A DNA stretch of 64,000 nt, taken from positions 7,725 through 71,724 of the forward strand of contig DATKRK010000163.1 in NCBI GenBank assembly GCA_035532215.1. The letters run 5' to 3'. The first letter of the stretch is position 1. Every line of letters starts with the position of its first letter. Below, in pieces: positions 54,846-63,985 of the stretch. The translations under genes were made by a program, and so were the position numbers. A model generated the notes under the pieces. The model had not been told where the DNA came from. It saw only the letters and a program-made list of their open reading frames with translations, and ran no database searches. Source of the DNA: JAICIG01 sp035532215. GTDB taxonomy: Bacteria; Planctomycetota; Planctomycetia; Pirellulales; JAICIG01.

Positions 54846-56018
54846 TCACCCTCCGCCTGCTTGGACCTCGGTCCCGCTGCTTGCTGGCGTGCGATCGCGC
54901 CTGCGACGCGAGGTTTCGACCAGCGTCTCTTGTTGCAACCGCTTGACGATCTCGGTCGAGCCGATGTATTTCGTCCAGCCGTGCCGGTTGCCGACCGCCG
55001 ACGACACGTTGATTTGCACGAGCTTCTTGCGATCGACGTTCGTACGGGCCGAGACCGGAAGCCCTCTTGAGCCCAGGGCCTCGCTCCCCTCTCCAGGCGC
55101 CAGAAATCGGTACCAGCGGAGCACGCGATCCTGCGGATTGACGAGCACGACCAACCGTTCGACGGCCGACAGGGCGCGGCCGTGCGGCCGCCCTTCGAGC
55201 AGCCAATCGTGGTCGACCGCCGCCGCCAACAGCACGGCGTGAAAGGGAGGCCGCGACGACGAGTCGCGTGGTTCCAGCTTTCGGCTCGCCAGGGCGCCTC
55301 CGCCGAGCAGGTGCAAAGAACCGGTGATCACGCGGGCGCCGAAGCTGTAGCCCACCAGGCTCACCGGGTACCGACCGCGCAAGCGATCGAGAAACGCGGC
55401 GAGGTAGTACGCTTCGACGTTCGTTCGCCGGGCTTTGGCGCGAGCGTCGGCCCGATACGAGCCGGGAATCTGATCGCTGGGCCAAGACCAGACGATCAAG
55501 CGTACGGGTTGTCCGTTCGTGGCGCCGCGCACGAGCGTGCGGTAGACCTCGAACCCTTTGCTCACCGCCAATTGACGATCGGTATGGTTGCCGTGGACCA
55601 GCACGCAGGTGGCGGCTTGCGGCGCTTCGGCGGCGAGCAACTCGTCGAGCGACGAATCGCTCCATCCCGCGCCCGATTGATAACGCCGCACTTCGGGCGC
55701 ATCTTGGCCGTCGCGCGGAACGCTGGAAAGTCGTCGCGTGTTGACGAGCCAGAATTGATGTTCGTCGGCCGGGGTGGCGGCAGCGCTCTCGGCGGCCGGC
55801 TTAGGAGCCGAGTTTCGGTCGTTTAGTTCCCCCAGACGATCGTCTCGCACGAGGGGCAAGGGGGGCGGCGGAAACAACGCCGCATCGGCCGCGCTGGGCC
55901 CGCCGCCGCGCGGCAGACTCTCGGCGGCGCAGAGCGACCCGGCGGCCAGCCACGCCCAGGCGAGTGCGAAGCGGCCGTAGACTCCGATATTCGTCAATCC
56001 AAGACGCGAGCGGTGCAT
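54846..56018 (-). CDS. Secreted alpha/beta hydrolase (DUF900-like)
   Basis: A protein of 390 residues. The signal region is FALAWAWLAAGSLCAAES. The hydrolase fold begins with the conserved HQFWLVNTRRL, then ATCVLVHGNHTDR (oxyanion strand, about residue 137), VRLIVWSWPSDQ, and the nucleophile elbow VSLVGYSFGARV (about 218-229). The usual GxSxG is GYSFG, so the serine is kept. A late aspartate (VLVNPQDRVLRWY) and histidine (NRHGWTKY) could complete the triad. It probably acts on esters in the periplasm; substrate unknown. Confidence 0.82.
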   Translation of the reverse strand: MHRSRLGLTNIGVYGRFALAWAWLAAGSLCAAESLPRGGGPSAADAALFPPPPLPLVRDDRLGELNDRNSAPKPAAESAAATPADEHQFWLVNTRRLSSVPRDGQDAPEVRRYQSGAGWSDSSLDELLAAEAPQAATCVLVHGNHTDRQLAVSKGFEVYRTLVRGATNGQPVRLIVWSWPSDQIPGSYRADARAKARRTNVEAYYLAAFLDRLRGRYPVSLVGYSFGARVITGSLHLLGGGALASRKLEPRDSSSRPPFHAVLLAAAVDHDWLLEGRPHGRALSAVERLVVLVNPQDRVLRWYRFLAPGEGSEALGSRGLPVSARTNVDRKKLVQINVSSAVGNRHGWTKYIGSTEIVKRLQQETLVETSRRRRDRTPASSGTEVQAGGG

Positions 56019-56228
56019 GATCGGCGCGGCGGCGTTCCAGCCTCCATGAGCGGGCGCATTCGTTTCTCAAATGTAACCTCTGTTCTGCGCTGCGGAGAAA
56101 AAAAGCCACGTAAGATGACGAAAAAAAACCGAGCGTTGCGTTTGCACATCCTGGGTTGTGTTGTAGAGTTGCTTGACCCGCAGTTTCGCCACAATGTGTC
56201 GAGCAATTCGCATGTCGAGAGGTGAGCC

Positions 56229-56429
56229 ATGAAAAGGCTAATGATTTTGACGGCCGCGGCGATTCTTACGGTTGGCGCGGTCGGTTGCGGCGGACGTCTG
56301 TTCAACCGCGGCAGCGCTTGCAACACGTATCCGGCGGCGACGGAGCCGTGCGTCGATCCGTGCATGGGCGCCCCCGCGGCGACGATCACCGAGGGCGCTT
56401 TGCCCGCTCCGGTTGTGTACGGTCCGTAG
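56229..56429 (+). CDS. Small lipoprotein
   Basis: A protein of 66 residues with GAGAGGTGAG upstream of the ATG. The N-terminus MKRLMILTAAAILTVGAVGC is a lipoprotein signal with the acylated Cys20. The mature peptide is short, with two CxxxC-like parts (CNTYPAATEPC, DPCMG). No known family. Confidence 0.72.
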   Translation: MKRLMILTAAAILTVGAVGCGGRLFNRGSACNTYPAATEPCVDPCMGAPAATITEGALPAPVVYGP

Positions 56430-56641
56430 CGTTCGCTCCAGCGCGGGGCGAGATGATCGATGGATTCCTTCCCCTGCCGCGAGGCCGTCGCGCCATCCTG
56501 ATCGCGACGCCTCGCGGCAGGCCCCTGCCCGCCGGCGCCTGTTGGAACTGATTCGCGCAGTCGCGCGACGTCGGGCGTCTCATCGAGACGACCGTCGACC
56601 GGCGCGAAAGCTTGCGTTCCCGAGTTGAAAGGATGTGTTCC

Positions 56642-56791
56642 ATGAAAGCTCCCGCGCTTCGCGCCCGGCCGCGCGCCGCCGGCCGCCAAATTCTGCGGCG
56701 ATTGTTCGACGCGGCCCACTCGCGTCCGCATCCGCATTTGTTCTTGCAGATGAAACCGCCGGGTCCGGGTTCTTCGCCGGCGGCGAGCTGA
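56642..56791 (+). other. Doubtful 49-codon frame in a 820-bp gap
   Basis: An ATG at 56642 with AGGA upstream opens a 49-residue basic peptide (MKAPALRARPRAAGRQILRR and so on). Another frame over the same bases ends in LKGILAWLLGTQS. Either may be a small protein or a remnant. The rest of 56430-57249 holds the repeat at 56861-56967 and the groES leader. Confidence 0.25.
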
Positions 56792-56860
56792 AGGGCATTC
56801 TGGCCTGGCTGCTCGGCACGCAAAGCTGACGGCGTCGCTAGCGAAATCGTAGAGATCACC

Positions 56861-56967
56861 GGCGAGCCGGAGGCGTCAGCCTCCGTGTCATAGCGGCAAA
56901 CCGTGCTCCACAGTCACAGCCAGCTCGCAGTTCAACGTCACCGGGGGGCTGATGCCCCCCGCTCGCC
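56861..56967. repeat. GAGCCGGAGGC doublet, long form (107 bp)
   Basis: The left arm is the standard 27-bp form with one change. The right arm is the variant CCGGGGGGCTGATGCCCCCC followed by GCTCGCC. The spacer is 53 bp instead of 29. Confidence 0.8.
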
Positions 56968-57249
56968 TTCACTGCCAAAACGGCAGCCTGCCGATCCCAC
57001 TGCCTGGCCAAACTGCCGATTTGGTCCTTCTCGACTTGCTCCAGCCCGTCGCCGATTCTTAGCAAACAATTGAAAAAACACTGCTTACGACGCAACTCGC
57101 TTTTGGCCCGAGACTTGCTTAACCGGCCCTTGCCAGCGCTCTGGATGCGCATAAATGGCAGGCGGCGCCCGCCGCTCTGGCGTGCGGGCGCGAAGACCGA
57201 ATCAAACCCACCCGTTATTTTTCGTGAGATTTGCGGAGGCAAGCAAGCA

Positions 57250-57582
57250 ATGGCAGTCGCGACCAAAGAAAAGAAGAAAGCCGGCAAGGAAAACATCAAG
57301 CTGCAGCCCTTGGGCGACCGCGTGGTGGTCGAGCGCGAGGAATCGGAATCGACCACGGCCGGCGGCATCGTGCTGCCCGATTCGGCCAAGGATAAGCCCG
57401 CCCGCGGCACGGTCATCAGCGTCGGCGACGGCAAGCTCTGCGACGACGGCACGCGAAAGCCGCTGCAGGTCAAGGTCGGCGACCGAGTGCTGTTCACCTC
57501 GTACGCCGGCGAGCAGTTCAAGGTCAGCGATCGCGAATTGCTGTTGATGCGCGAAGACGACATTCTGGCCGTCATCGAGTAA
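57250..57582 (+). CDS. groES: Co-chaperonin GroES
   Basis: A protein of 110 residues from the ATG at 57250, with GGAGG 10 bases upstream; the longer upstream frame lacks coding character. GroES caps GroEL. Marks are KLQPLGDRVVVEREESESTT, the mobile loop AGGIVLPDSAKDKPARGTVI, VKVGDRVLFTSYAG and the end MREDDILAVIE. A lysine-rich N-terminal extension (ATKEKKKAGKENI) of about 12 residues precedes the core. No CIRCE element (TTAGCACTC/GAGTGCTAA) is seen upstream, so HrcA control is not supported. Confidence 0.96.
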   Translation: MAVATKEKKKAGKENIKLQPLGDRVVVEREESESTTAGGIVLPDSAKDKPARGTVISVGDGKLCDDGTRKPLQVKVGDRVLFTSYAGEQFKVSDRELLLMREDDILAVIE

Positions 57583-57643
57583 GGTCCAACTCTTGGGAGT
57601 GCATTCTCTGTCGGAGACCTCTCCGTACCGTTCCGTGAGTTCT

Positions 57644-57736
57644 GTAGGGAACGCCCTCCGTGGCGTTTCGCAGCCCTCCGTGGCGTTTCGCAGAACCAAG
57701 CTTGACGCCCGGAACGCCGCAGAGGGCGTTCCCTAC
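57644..57736. repeat. REP-like doublet, GTAG-GGAACGCC family, in the groES-groEL spacer
   Basis: GTAG and a GAACGCC/GGCGTTTC hairpin start at 57644. The inverted unit GAACGCC...GGCGTTCCCTAC ends at 57736. Inside, the 20-bp segment CCCTCCGTGGCGTTTCGCAG is tandemly duplicated (57654-57673 and 57674-57693). Confidence 0.8.
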
Positions 57737-57798
57737 AGGGCGAGACTTCCAAACCACCACCCCAAAACACCAACCCACGTTGAGGAGAACACTCACTC

Positions 57799-59415
57799 AT
57801 GGCTAAGACGATTGCATTCGAACAGGAAGCCCGCGAGGCGATTCGCCGCGGCGTTTCCAAGCTGGCCCGGGCGGTCAAGGTCACGCTCGGCCCCAAGGGC
57901 CGCAACGTGATTTTGCAGAAGAGCTTCGGCTCGCCGACCGTCACCAAGGACGGCGTCACCGTCGCCAAGGAAATCGACCTGGAAGACGTCTATGAAAACA
58001 TGGGCGCCCGCATGGTCCGCGAGGTCGCCTCGAAGACCAGCGACGTCGCCGGCGACGGCACTACCACCGCCACCGTCATGGCCGAGGCCATCTTCAACGA
58101 AGGCCTGAAGGCGGTCGTGGCCGGCGTCAATCCGCTGCAATTGAAGCAGGGCATCGAGAAGGCGGTCGAGGACATCACCGACAAGCTCAAGAAGATGTCG
58201 ATCTCGATCAAGAGCAAGAACGAGATGGCCCAGGTCGGCGCCGTGGCCAGCAACAACGACCAGGAAATCGGCAACCTGTTGGCCGAGGCCATGGAAAAGG
58301 TCGGCAAGGACGGCGTGATCACCGTCGACGAAGGCAAGAGCCTGAAGACCGAGGTCGAGTGGGTCGAAGGCATGCAGTTCGACCGCGGCTACCTCTCGCC
58401 CTACTTCGTCACCGATCCGCAAAAGATGGAGTGCGTGCTCGACGATCCGTACATCCTGGTGATGGAGAAGAAAGTCTCCAACGTCAAGGAAATCGTGCCC
58501 GTGCTGGAGGCCGTCGTCAACGCCAGCCGCCCGCTGCTGATCGTCTCCGAGGACGTCGAAGGCGAAGCTCTGGCCACCTTGGTCATCAACAAGCTCCGCG
58601 GCACGTTCAAGTGCTGTGCGGTCAAGGCGCCGGGCTACGGCGACCGCCGCAAGGCCATGCTCGAAGACCTGGCCATCCTCTCCGGCGGCCAGGCCATTTT
58701 CGAAAGCCTGGGCATCAAGCTCGAAAACCTGGGCATCGCCGATCTGGGCCGGGCCAAGAAGGTGGTCGTCGACAAGGACAACACGACGATCATCGAAGGC
58801 GCCGGCAAGAGCGCCGAGATCAAGGCCCGCATCGACCAGATTCGCCGCGAGATCGACAATTCGACCAGCGACTACGACAAGGAGAAGCTCAGCGAGCGGC
58901 TGGCCAAGCTCTCCGGCGGCGTGGCCAAGGTCAACGTCGGCGCCGCGACCGAGAGCGAGATGAAGGAGAAGAAGGCCCGCGTCGAAGACGCCCTGCACGC
59001 CACGCGTGCGGCGGTCGAAGAAGGCATTCTGCCCGGCGGCGGCGTGGCCTTGCTCCGCAGCTCGTCGGCCTGCAAGCCCGAGGGTCTCTCGCACGACCAG
59101 GAAGTCGGCTACAACATCGTCCGCCGCGCCTGCAAGGCCCCGCTGACGATGATCGCCGCCAACGCCGGCCAGGACGGCGGGATCATCTGCGAGAAGGTGC
59201 TCGAAGGCAAAGCCAACTTCGGCTACAACGCCGCCACCGACGTCTTCGAGGACATGGTCAAGGCCGGGATCATCGACCCCACCAAGGTCACGCGCACGGC
59301 GCTCCAAAACGCTTCGAGCGTGGCGATTCTGCTGTTGACCAGCGACGCCTTAATCGCCGAGAAGCCCAAAGAAGGCAAGAAAGCCGGCCACGGCGGCGAC
59401 CACGACATGTACTAG
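57799..59415 (+). CDS. groEL: Chaperonin GroEL
   Basis: A protein of 538 residues with GAGGAG upstream. It forms the double-ring folding chamber. Marks are VTLGPKGRNVILQKSFGSPT, the ATP site ASKTSDVAGDGTTTATVMAE, the apical part GMQFDRGYLSPYFVTDP, and EEGILPGGGVALLRSSSACK. The C-terminal tail is KEGKKAGHGGDHDMY rather than the usual GGM repeat, so the chamber floor is more polar and charged. The spacing from groES (216 bp, with a REP doublet) is unusually long for this operon. The stop codon lies at the start of a partial repeat. Confidence 0.97.
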   Translation: MAKTIAFEQEAREAIRRGVSKLARAVKVTLGPKGRNVILQKSFGSPTVTKDGVTVAKEIDLEDVYENMGARMVREVASKTSDVAGDGTTTATVMAEAIFNEGLKAVVAGVNPLQLKQGIEKAVEDITDKLKKMSISIKSKNEMAQVGAVASNNDQEIGNLLAEAMEKVGKDGVITVDEGKSLKTEVEWVEGMQFDRGYLSPYFVTDPQKMECVLDDPYILVMEKKVSNVKEIVPVLEAVVNASRPLLIVSEDVEGEALATLVINKLRGTFKCCAVKAPGYGDRRKAMLEDLAILSGGQAIFESLGIKLENLGIADLGRAKKVVVDKDNTTIIEGAGKSAEIKARIDQIRREIDNSTSDYDKEKLSERLAKLSGGVAKVNVGAATESEMKEKKARVEDALHATRAAVEEGILPGGGVALLRSSSACKPEGLSHDQEVGYNIVRRACKAPLTMIAANAGQDGGIICEKVLEGKANFGYNAATDVFEDMVKAGIIDPTKVTRTALQNASSVAILLLTSDALIAEKPKEGKKAGHGGDHDMY

Positions 59416-59507
59416 ACATTCCTGTCTGCCAATTCAGTAGGGCGGACATTCCTGTCTGCCAAACCGGGCGGAGCGTTTGCCGAGTGGGGCAGACATTCCT
59501 GTCTGCC
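59413..59507. repeat. GACATTCCTGTCTGCC repeats (three copies), GTAG-GGCGGACA family
   Basis: The full unit GTAGGGCGGACATTCCTGTC TGCC is at 59437-59460 (hairpin GGCGGACA/TGTCTGCC). Partial copies are at 59413-59430 and 59486-59507. The first contains the TAG stop of groEL. The remaining part of 59508-59733 holds low-complexity direct repeats (TTGGGGTGAGGGCTTC) and no gene. Confidence 0.75.
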
Positions 59508-59733
59508 GAATCGTGTGCGGCCTTCGGGCCGCCAAAGCCCCTCGCCCCTTAGGAGAGCCCTTGGGGTGAGGGCTTCCGGCGTAAGTCCCTCTCCCTTTGG
59601 GAGAGGGGTTGGGGTGAGGGCTTCTGTGCGGAGGCTTCTCTGCCGAGAGGCGCGAGGCAGCCTAGCCCCTGCATCTAAAAAACGATCCAATGCCCCTGGG
59701 CCGCAATTGCCCGGTGCATTTCTTCCCCCAACA

Positions 59734-59767
59734 CCCCGTCGGGCCGCAAGGCCCGGCGGGGTTTTTT
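59734..59767 (+). terminator. Strong rho-independent terminator after groEL
   Basis: The 12-bp stem CCCCGTCGGGCC/GGCCCGGCGGGG (one G-U pair) with loop GCAA is followed by TTTTTT. It lies 318 bp past the groEL stop, beyond the repeats. Confidence 0.88.
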
Positions 59768-59821
59768 GAAGACGATGCCGACGTTTGATGCCTACCTCTC
59801 GTCGGTGAGGGCTGCCATTGC

Positions 59822-62800
59822 CTACGTCTCTGGGTGCATCTCGCGTCTAACTGGCTTTGGACGCCCATCGGGGAAGAGATCGCGGATCGCTTGCCCATCG
59901 GGTAAATCGAAGAATTCCCCATTAACGTAGGCGCCGTCTGACGCTGAGAGTCCCCATAGCCGGCGCAGGCGGTACTCGATCTCTCGGTCTTCCTCACCGC
60001 CGAGCTTCGCCTCCCCGGTCAGCAGACTTCGAACATTTGCAACTATAATGTCATGCGCTCGTCTCTCCGAAGCGCGCTGAAAGTCGACAGCAGGAATCGG
60101 CAAACTTGCCAATCGCTCGTGCGTAACCTTCGCATGCGCTTTTGCAGGATCAACCTCCGAGAAGCGTTTGAACACAAGATAGGCCATTGTGCGAGAAAGG
60201 ATAGCAGCCAAAAGGTACTCGTGCGCATAGCCTTTCTTTACGAAGTCATCTCGCAGTCTGTAAATGTAAACGGATTGCGGGCATCGCGAATTCGTCTCAT
60301 CCAGCGTAGCGCAAATGCCTACGCCAGCCTGCCGCACCAAAACCTTCGGACTTCGATATAGAGCCGAATCCTTGTATGCCCATCCCGATAATCCAAGCCT
60401 CATTCGTTTACCTGGAGTCACCTGAACGTAACGACGGTTTATATCGTCGCCATCGATGAAGGATACTATTTCATCCGTTAGTGCGGCCACAGAAACTAAC
60501 TCCTCGACACGAACACTGGATATCGTTAAAATATGACCACATTTCTCGCACGGTTTGTCCTTGTAGCCGCCTCCTTTCTTTTTCTCGCCAGGCGTTGTTG
60601 GGCAGAGACAGCTTGGACATACCCATACCAGCCCGGCCTTATTGATTTCCTCGCCTCTTGCTCTTTCGCACATATCCTGCAGCGCTATACTCCTGCTCAT
60701 CATCTGCTGAATGATGCGATCGTCGTCTTCACTTCGAAACACTTCTAATTCGGCAGTTTCGCTATCAAGTACGCGCTGACACGGGATAAAGCGGCTTCTT
60801 TGAGATTCGATCTGCGTGAGCGGTAGCTGCCCACGAATCGCGCGTGTACGCAGATCACCCGCAAGGACCATGCAACGGATACGCTGTGCAGCATTTACCG
60901 GGCCGCGTTTCACTTGGATCACCACGGTCCCCATCCTCACGTTCGGACCGAACCAATCGGGCCCCAGATTATGCACTTTCTCGATCGTAGCGTGCTGGCA
61001 AATAAACTTCCGGATACGCGCCTTTTGCGGATACAGGAAGCTATCCGGCAAAACAAGCGCCAGTCTGCCACCTTCTCTAAGTGCCCGAAGTCCTAACATG
61101 ACGAATAATTCCCATGAATCCCACTCCGAGTCATTCTCGTCAATTTCGAAATACTTCAACGCGTTGTTATAAACGTCCGGGTCGATATCACCTCCCCAAG
61201 GTGGGTTGCCTACGACCAAATCGAACGTTCCTGACGCGGCACCGAGGCGGTCGAAAAGGTCGGGCAGCGCAAGACTATCAGCGGAGACTATGTTTCTACT
61301 GAGATCTAACACCTTCTCGTCTTTTCGAGCCGAGCGCAACCATATCGCAAGTTTCGCGATTTCCGCTGCCTGCGGAAGTCGGTCGACACCGAAGAGGCAT
61401 CGTGGAATAGTTCTTGCCTCCTCAACAATGTTTGCTGAACTCAACAAGTCTACTTCATGCGGCGCATTGCGTGCTTTCAAAGACGCAATCGAGGAGTGAA
61501 CACGGTAGAACTCCTGAAGCATCTCGCGATAAAGCGACGCAAGAAATGCTCCTGAACCGCAGGCGAAATCCACGGCGCGAAGGTTTGTCAACATGCTCAC
61601 GCGCTTTTGAAGAGCGGCTTCGAGGCCGTCGTCGGCGTCGCCTCTCAGCGGAGCCATTTCATCGAGCGTTACTCGAATGGCGTGTGAGCAAAGAAAATCC
61701 GCTAAAATGCTGCTTGTGAAAAAAATCCCGCCGCTTTTGCGCTCTCGCAGCTTCTCAGCGAGCGCTGATTGAGCGGTTGTCCCGAGATCCCGCAAGTCAG
61801 AGAGCGATTCTTCAAAAATGTGGCCGAGCAAGTATTCGTTTAATTCAGACCAGAAGTCGTAACGATGCAGGCCCCAGACACCCTTTACGACACGATCGCC
61901 GCCCTGTTCGGCGGCGCTGTAAAATCGATTATTGAGCGAATCGGGAAGATCGATGTAGTCAATGACTCGATGCCGCTTAAAAAGTTCGCCATTATATGCC
62001 GCGACTTTAACGCCACTAGACGCAGGACTACCTACGTCGATTTCGCGAAATAACAGTTTTATATATTCGTAGATGCGCCCGCTCATCGGCCCAGGTAGGC
62101 CGCTAGCCTTGCTAATGACATCTTCAACCATTCCCTTTTTAATAAGCTGTTGAGGATGATCTTCGCAATAATAGATAAACAGTTGCCTATCTAGTAAGCG
62201 CTGAGTGGCTTCGAGCAATTCCTGACGATCTGGCGCTGGGGTGAGCGACTTAGCAGCGGCCTTTATCGCTTCGAAAAGGTCGGAGCGAATCTGATAATAA
62301 ATCTCGTAGAAGCTATCCCTAATCTCAATCTGGCGATCGGCTGATTTTCCATATAGAAGTGATACCTGTGAGTCAGAGCCGTCTCGGATCAGATGGTCGT
62401 AATGAAATAAGAATATAAGTCGCCTAAGTTCTGCTGTTGAATCGCCGTGGTCATCTATGCAGTCGGCGAAAAGCACTTCCTCGTATTCGTCTTCTGATTC
62501 GACTGAATAGAGTCGAAGTCGCTCCATATCGGAGACGAGCACCCAACGCATTCCTAGGATATTTTTCCCGTAGTAGAAGCTCTGCTCGACCGGTGTTTCA
62601 TAGTTGTAAGAAGCTTGGGGTAAGTCCAAGTCCGTGCCCGGCGATTTCAGTTCCAGACTCGCGATGAACTTGGCTTCCGATTCCTGGAATTCGCCGAGCA
62701 CGGCGTCAGGTTGTCTCTTGATGCCAGTTATTCTAGACGACGGTTTGGGATAGAGCGTCGCGATTTTGTCGGCCGGCGCAGGATATGCTTCATAGCCGAG

Positions 62801-63028
62801 AGCGTAGCACATCACACGGCTTATGAATTTGGACTCAAGGCTGCTCTCTGTCGCCGTAGTCGCGTCAAGCGACGCAAGCCACTCGCGTAACGTTGCTGCA
62901 ATTTCGAGTTCATTTGGTATCGGGGTTGTTCTGTGCTGCTCTAAATGCTTGTTCAGAACACCTTTTCCAAAGAGATGGCCTTTCCCTTGCCCAGTCTCAA
63001 GTAACGAAAGCTGAAATCCACGATGCAT
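59822..63028 (-). CDS. Single-chain restriction-modification enzyme (type IIG-like, Eco57I family)
   Basis: A protein of 1068 residues. The N-terminal part has a PD-(D/E)xK-like nuclease site: QPDAVLGEF (Asp108) and ASLELKSPG (Glu126 and Lys128). The middle is helical (about 200-470). The gamma-class N6-adenine methyltransferase core has motif I DFACGSGAFL and motif IV DLVVGNPPWGG. Later, CPSCLCPTTPGEKK and CEKCGH look like a zinc ribbon, and the last 250 residues resemble target-recognition segments. Together they would cut and methylate as one protein without separate subunits. Base composition is clearly lower in GC than its neighbours (for example 61.9-62.6 kb), pointing to recent transfer. 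No second restriction gene is next to it. Confidence 0.88.
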   Translation of the reverse strand: MHRGFQLSLLETGQGKGHLFGKGVLNKHLEQHRTTPIPNELEIAATLREWLASLDATTATESSLESKFISRVMCYALGYEAYPAPADKIATLYPKPSSRITGIKRQPDAVLGEFQESEAKFIASLELKSPGTDLDLPQASYNYETPVEQSFYYGKNILGMRWVLVSDMERLRLYSVESEDEYEEVLFADCIDDHGDSTAELRRLIFLFHYDHLIRDGSDSQVSLLYGKSADRQIEIRDSFYEIYYQIRSDLFEAIKAAAKSLTPAPDRQELLEATQRLLDRQLFIYYCEDHPQQLIKKGMVEDVISKASGLPGPMSGRIYEYIKLLFREIDVGSPASSGVKVAAYNGELFKRHRVIDYIDLPDSLNNRFYSAAEQGGDRVVKGVWGLHRYDFWSELNEYLLGHIFEESLSDLRDLGTTAQSALAEKLRERKSGGIFFTSSILADFLCSHAIRVTLDEMAPLRGDADDGLEAALQKRVSMLTNLRAVDFACGSGAFLASLYREMLQEFYRVHSSIASLKARNAPHEVDLLSSANIVEEARTIPRCLFGVDRLPQAAEIAKLAIWLRSARKDEKVLDLSRNIVSADSLALPDLFDRLGAASGTFDLVVGNPPWGGDIDPDVYNNALKYFEIDENDSEWDSWELFVMLGLRALREGGRLALVLPDSFLYPQKARIRKFICQHATIEKVHNLGPDWFGPNVRMGTVVIQVKRGPVNAAQRIRCMVLAGDLRTRAIRGQLPLTQIESQRSRFIPCQRVLDSETAELEVFRSEDDDRIIQQMMSRSIALQDMCERARGEEINKAGLVWVCPSCLCPTTPGEKKKGGGYKDKPCEKCGHILTISSVRVEELVSVAALTDEIVSFIDGDDINRRYVQVTPGKRMRLGLSGWAYKDSALYRSPKVLVRQAGVGICATLDETNSRCPQSVYIYRLRDDFVKKGYAHEYLLAAILSRTMAYLVFKRFSEVDPAKAHAKVTHERLASLPIPAVDFQRASERRAHDIIVANVRSLLTGEAKLGGEEDREIEYRLRRLWGLSASDGAYVNGEFFDLPDGQAIRDLFPDGRPKPVRREMHPET

Positions 63029-63173
63029 GGCTGATCCGTCAAGGGTTTTCCGTGCCGCTCGCGTTGGCGATAGATCTAGAATTCACCTCCTCGCTCCGCG
63101 CGGCTTTGAGCGGATTTTAGCATAAATTGTTCGCACGTCGAAGGAGCATTGCGAGCAACCACTCGCTGATCGT

Positions 63174-63194
63174 GGTGGGCGGCGCCCACCCTAC
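63174..63194. repeat. Single REP-like unit, GTAG-GGTGGGCGCC family
   Basis: On the minus strand it is GTAG followed by GGTGGGCGCCGCCCACC. The opposing unit GTAAGGTGGGCGCCGCCCGCC is at 63559-63579, with the broken small gene between the two. Confidence 0.6.
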
Positions 63195-63369
63195 GAAGCT
63201 GAATCGACGCTGGGCGGGCGATGATCGCCGAGAACAGTCGCCAATATTGCGCCATCGCAGGAGAATCATCTAGGAAAGCGGCGCCGGATCGTCCATTCGC
63301 CGGCCGTGGCGGGCGGCGCCAGGGCGATGAAGCCTGGGACCAAGACGGCGCAAAAACCACAATCGCCTG

Positions 63370-63553
63370 ATGAGCTATCGTCACCAGTTCAGCCTGAAGG
63401 GGCTGATGATCGCGATCGGTTTGCTCGCGCTGGCGTTGTCGGGTCGAGTTGGCGAAGTTCGTTTCCCTCGGCTCGGCGCCCCTCGATTTTCTCACGGCTT
63501 GCATCGTGCTTGACCTGCTCGACAGCCGCCGCCGGCGCTCGCAGCGTCGCTGA
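63370..63553 (+). pseudogene. Frameshifted small membrane protein
   Basis: The ATG at 63370 begins MSYRHQFSLKGLMIAIGLLA followed by LALSG, like the FSLRGLL-type start of many small planctomycete membrane proteins. That frame ends at 63513. From about 63440 a second frame has better character (ELAKFVSLGSAPLDFLTACI then VLDLLDSRRRRSQRR) and stops at 63553. One frameshift near 63440 explains both. The whole product would be about 60 residues with two hydrophobic segments. The remaining parts of 63029-64000 have no gene. Confidence 0.4.
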
Positions 63554-63859
63554 GAACCGTAAGGTGGGCGCCGCCCGCCAGAAGCGCCGCGGCGGCAACA
63601 ATCGCAAATCCGTCTGCGAATATTGAGCGAATCGTCGTGCGCATTGGCGATCGATCGCTCGTTCGCTACTCAGGGCGGGAGAGGTCCGCACGGCTGCTCG
63701 CTTAGCCACGCTCGTGGCGTGATTCATCAGCCCAGGGCTTCGCCCTCGCTGTTCTACACATCTCCGACGTGCGCGGTCGGGATTTCGAAGCCTTGGCAGT
63801 GGTTCCCTTGTGTCGCCCCTAGCGGGGCTAGGAAATGAAATTCCGACGCAATTCCACGC

Positions 63860-63985
63860 GGCTCGCGCCCCTGGCTACACTCTGCCGTCCCTACGGGACT
63901 AGCGCGAATCGGCGCGCCGGGACTTAAAGCAAAAACGTCAGCCGCGTAGCGGCGAAAGAATGTAGCCAGGGGCGCGAGCCCCTGG
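63860..63985. repeat. REP-like doublet, GTAG-CCAGGGGCGCGAGCCCCTGG family
   Basis: The right unit at 63962-63985 is perfect: GTAG with stem CCAGGGGC/GCCCCTGG and loop GCGA. The left unit at 63860-63878 is inverted, ends in CTAC and is partly decayed. Confidence 0.75.

Noticed and set aside
57060..57249. CIRCE operator or sigma32 promoter before groES
   Set aside because: No TTAGCACTC-N9-GAGTGCTAA and no convincing -35/-10 pair could be found.
57793..59307. 504-codon frame antisense to groEL
   Set aside because: It is the mirror of a high-GC, strongly biased gene. Its composition (long runs of L, D and G) is that of a shadow, and groEL on the other strand is certain.
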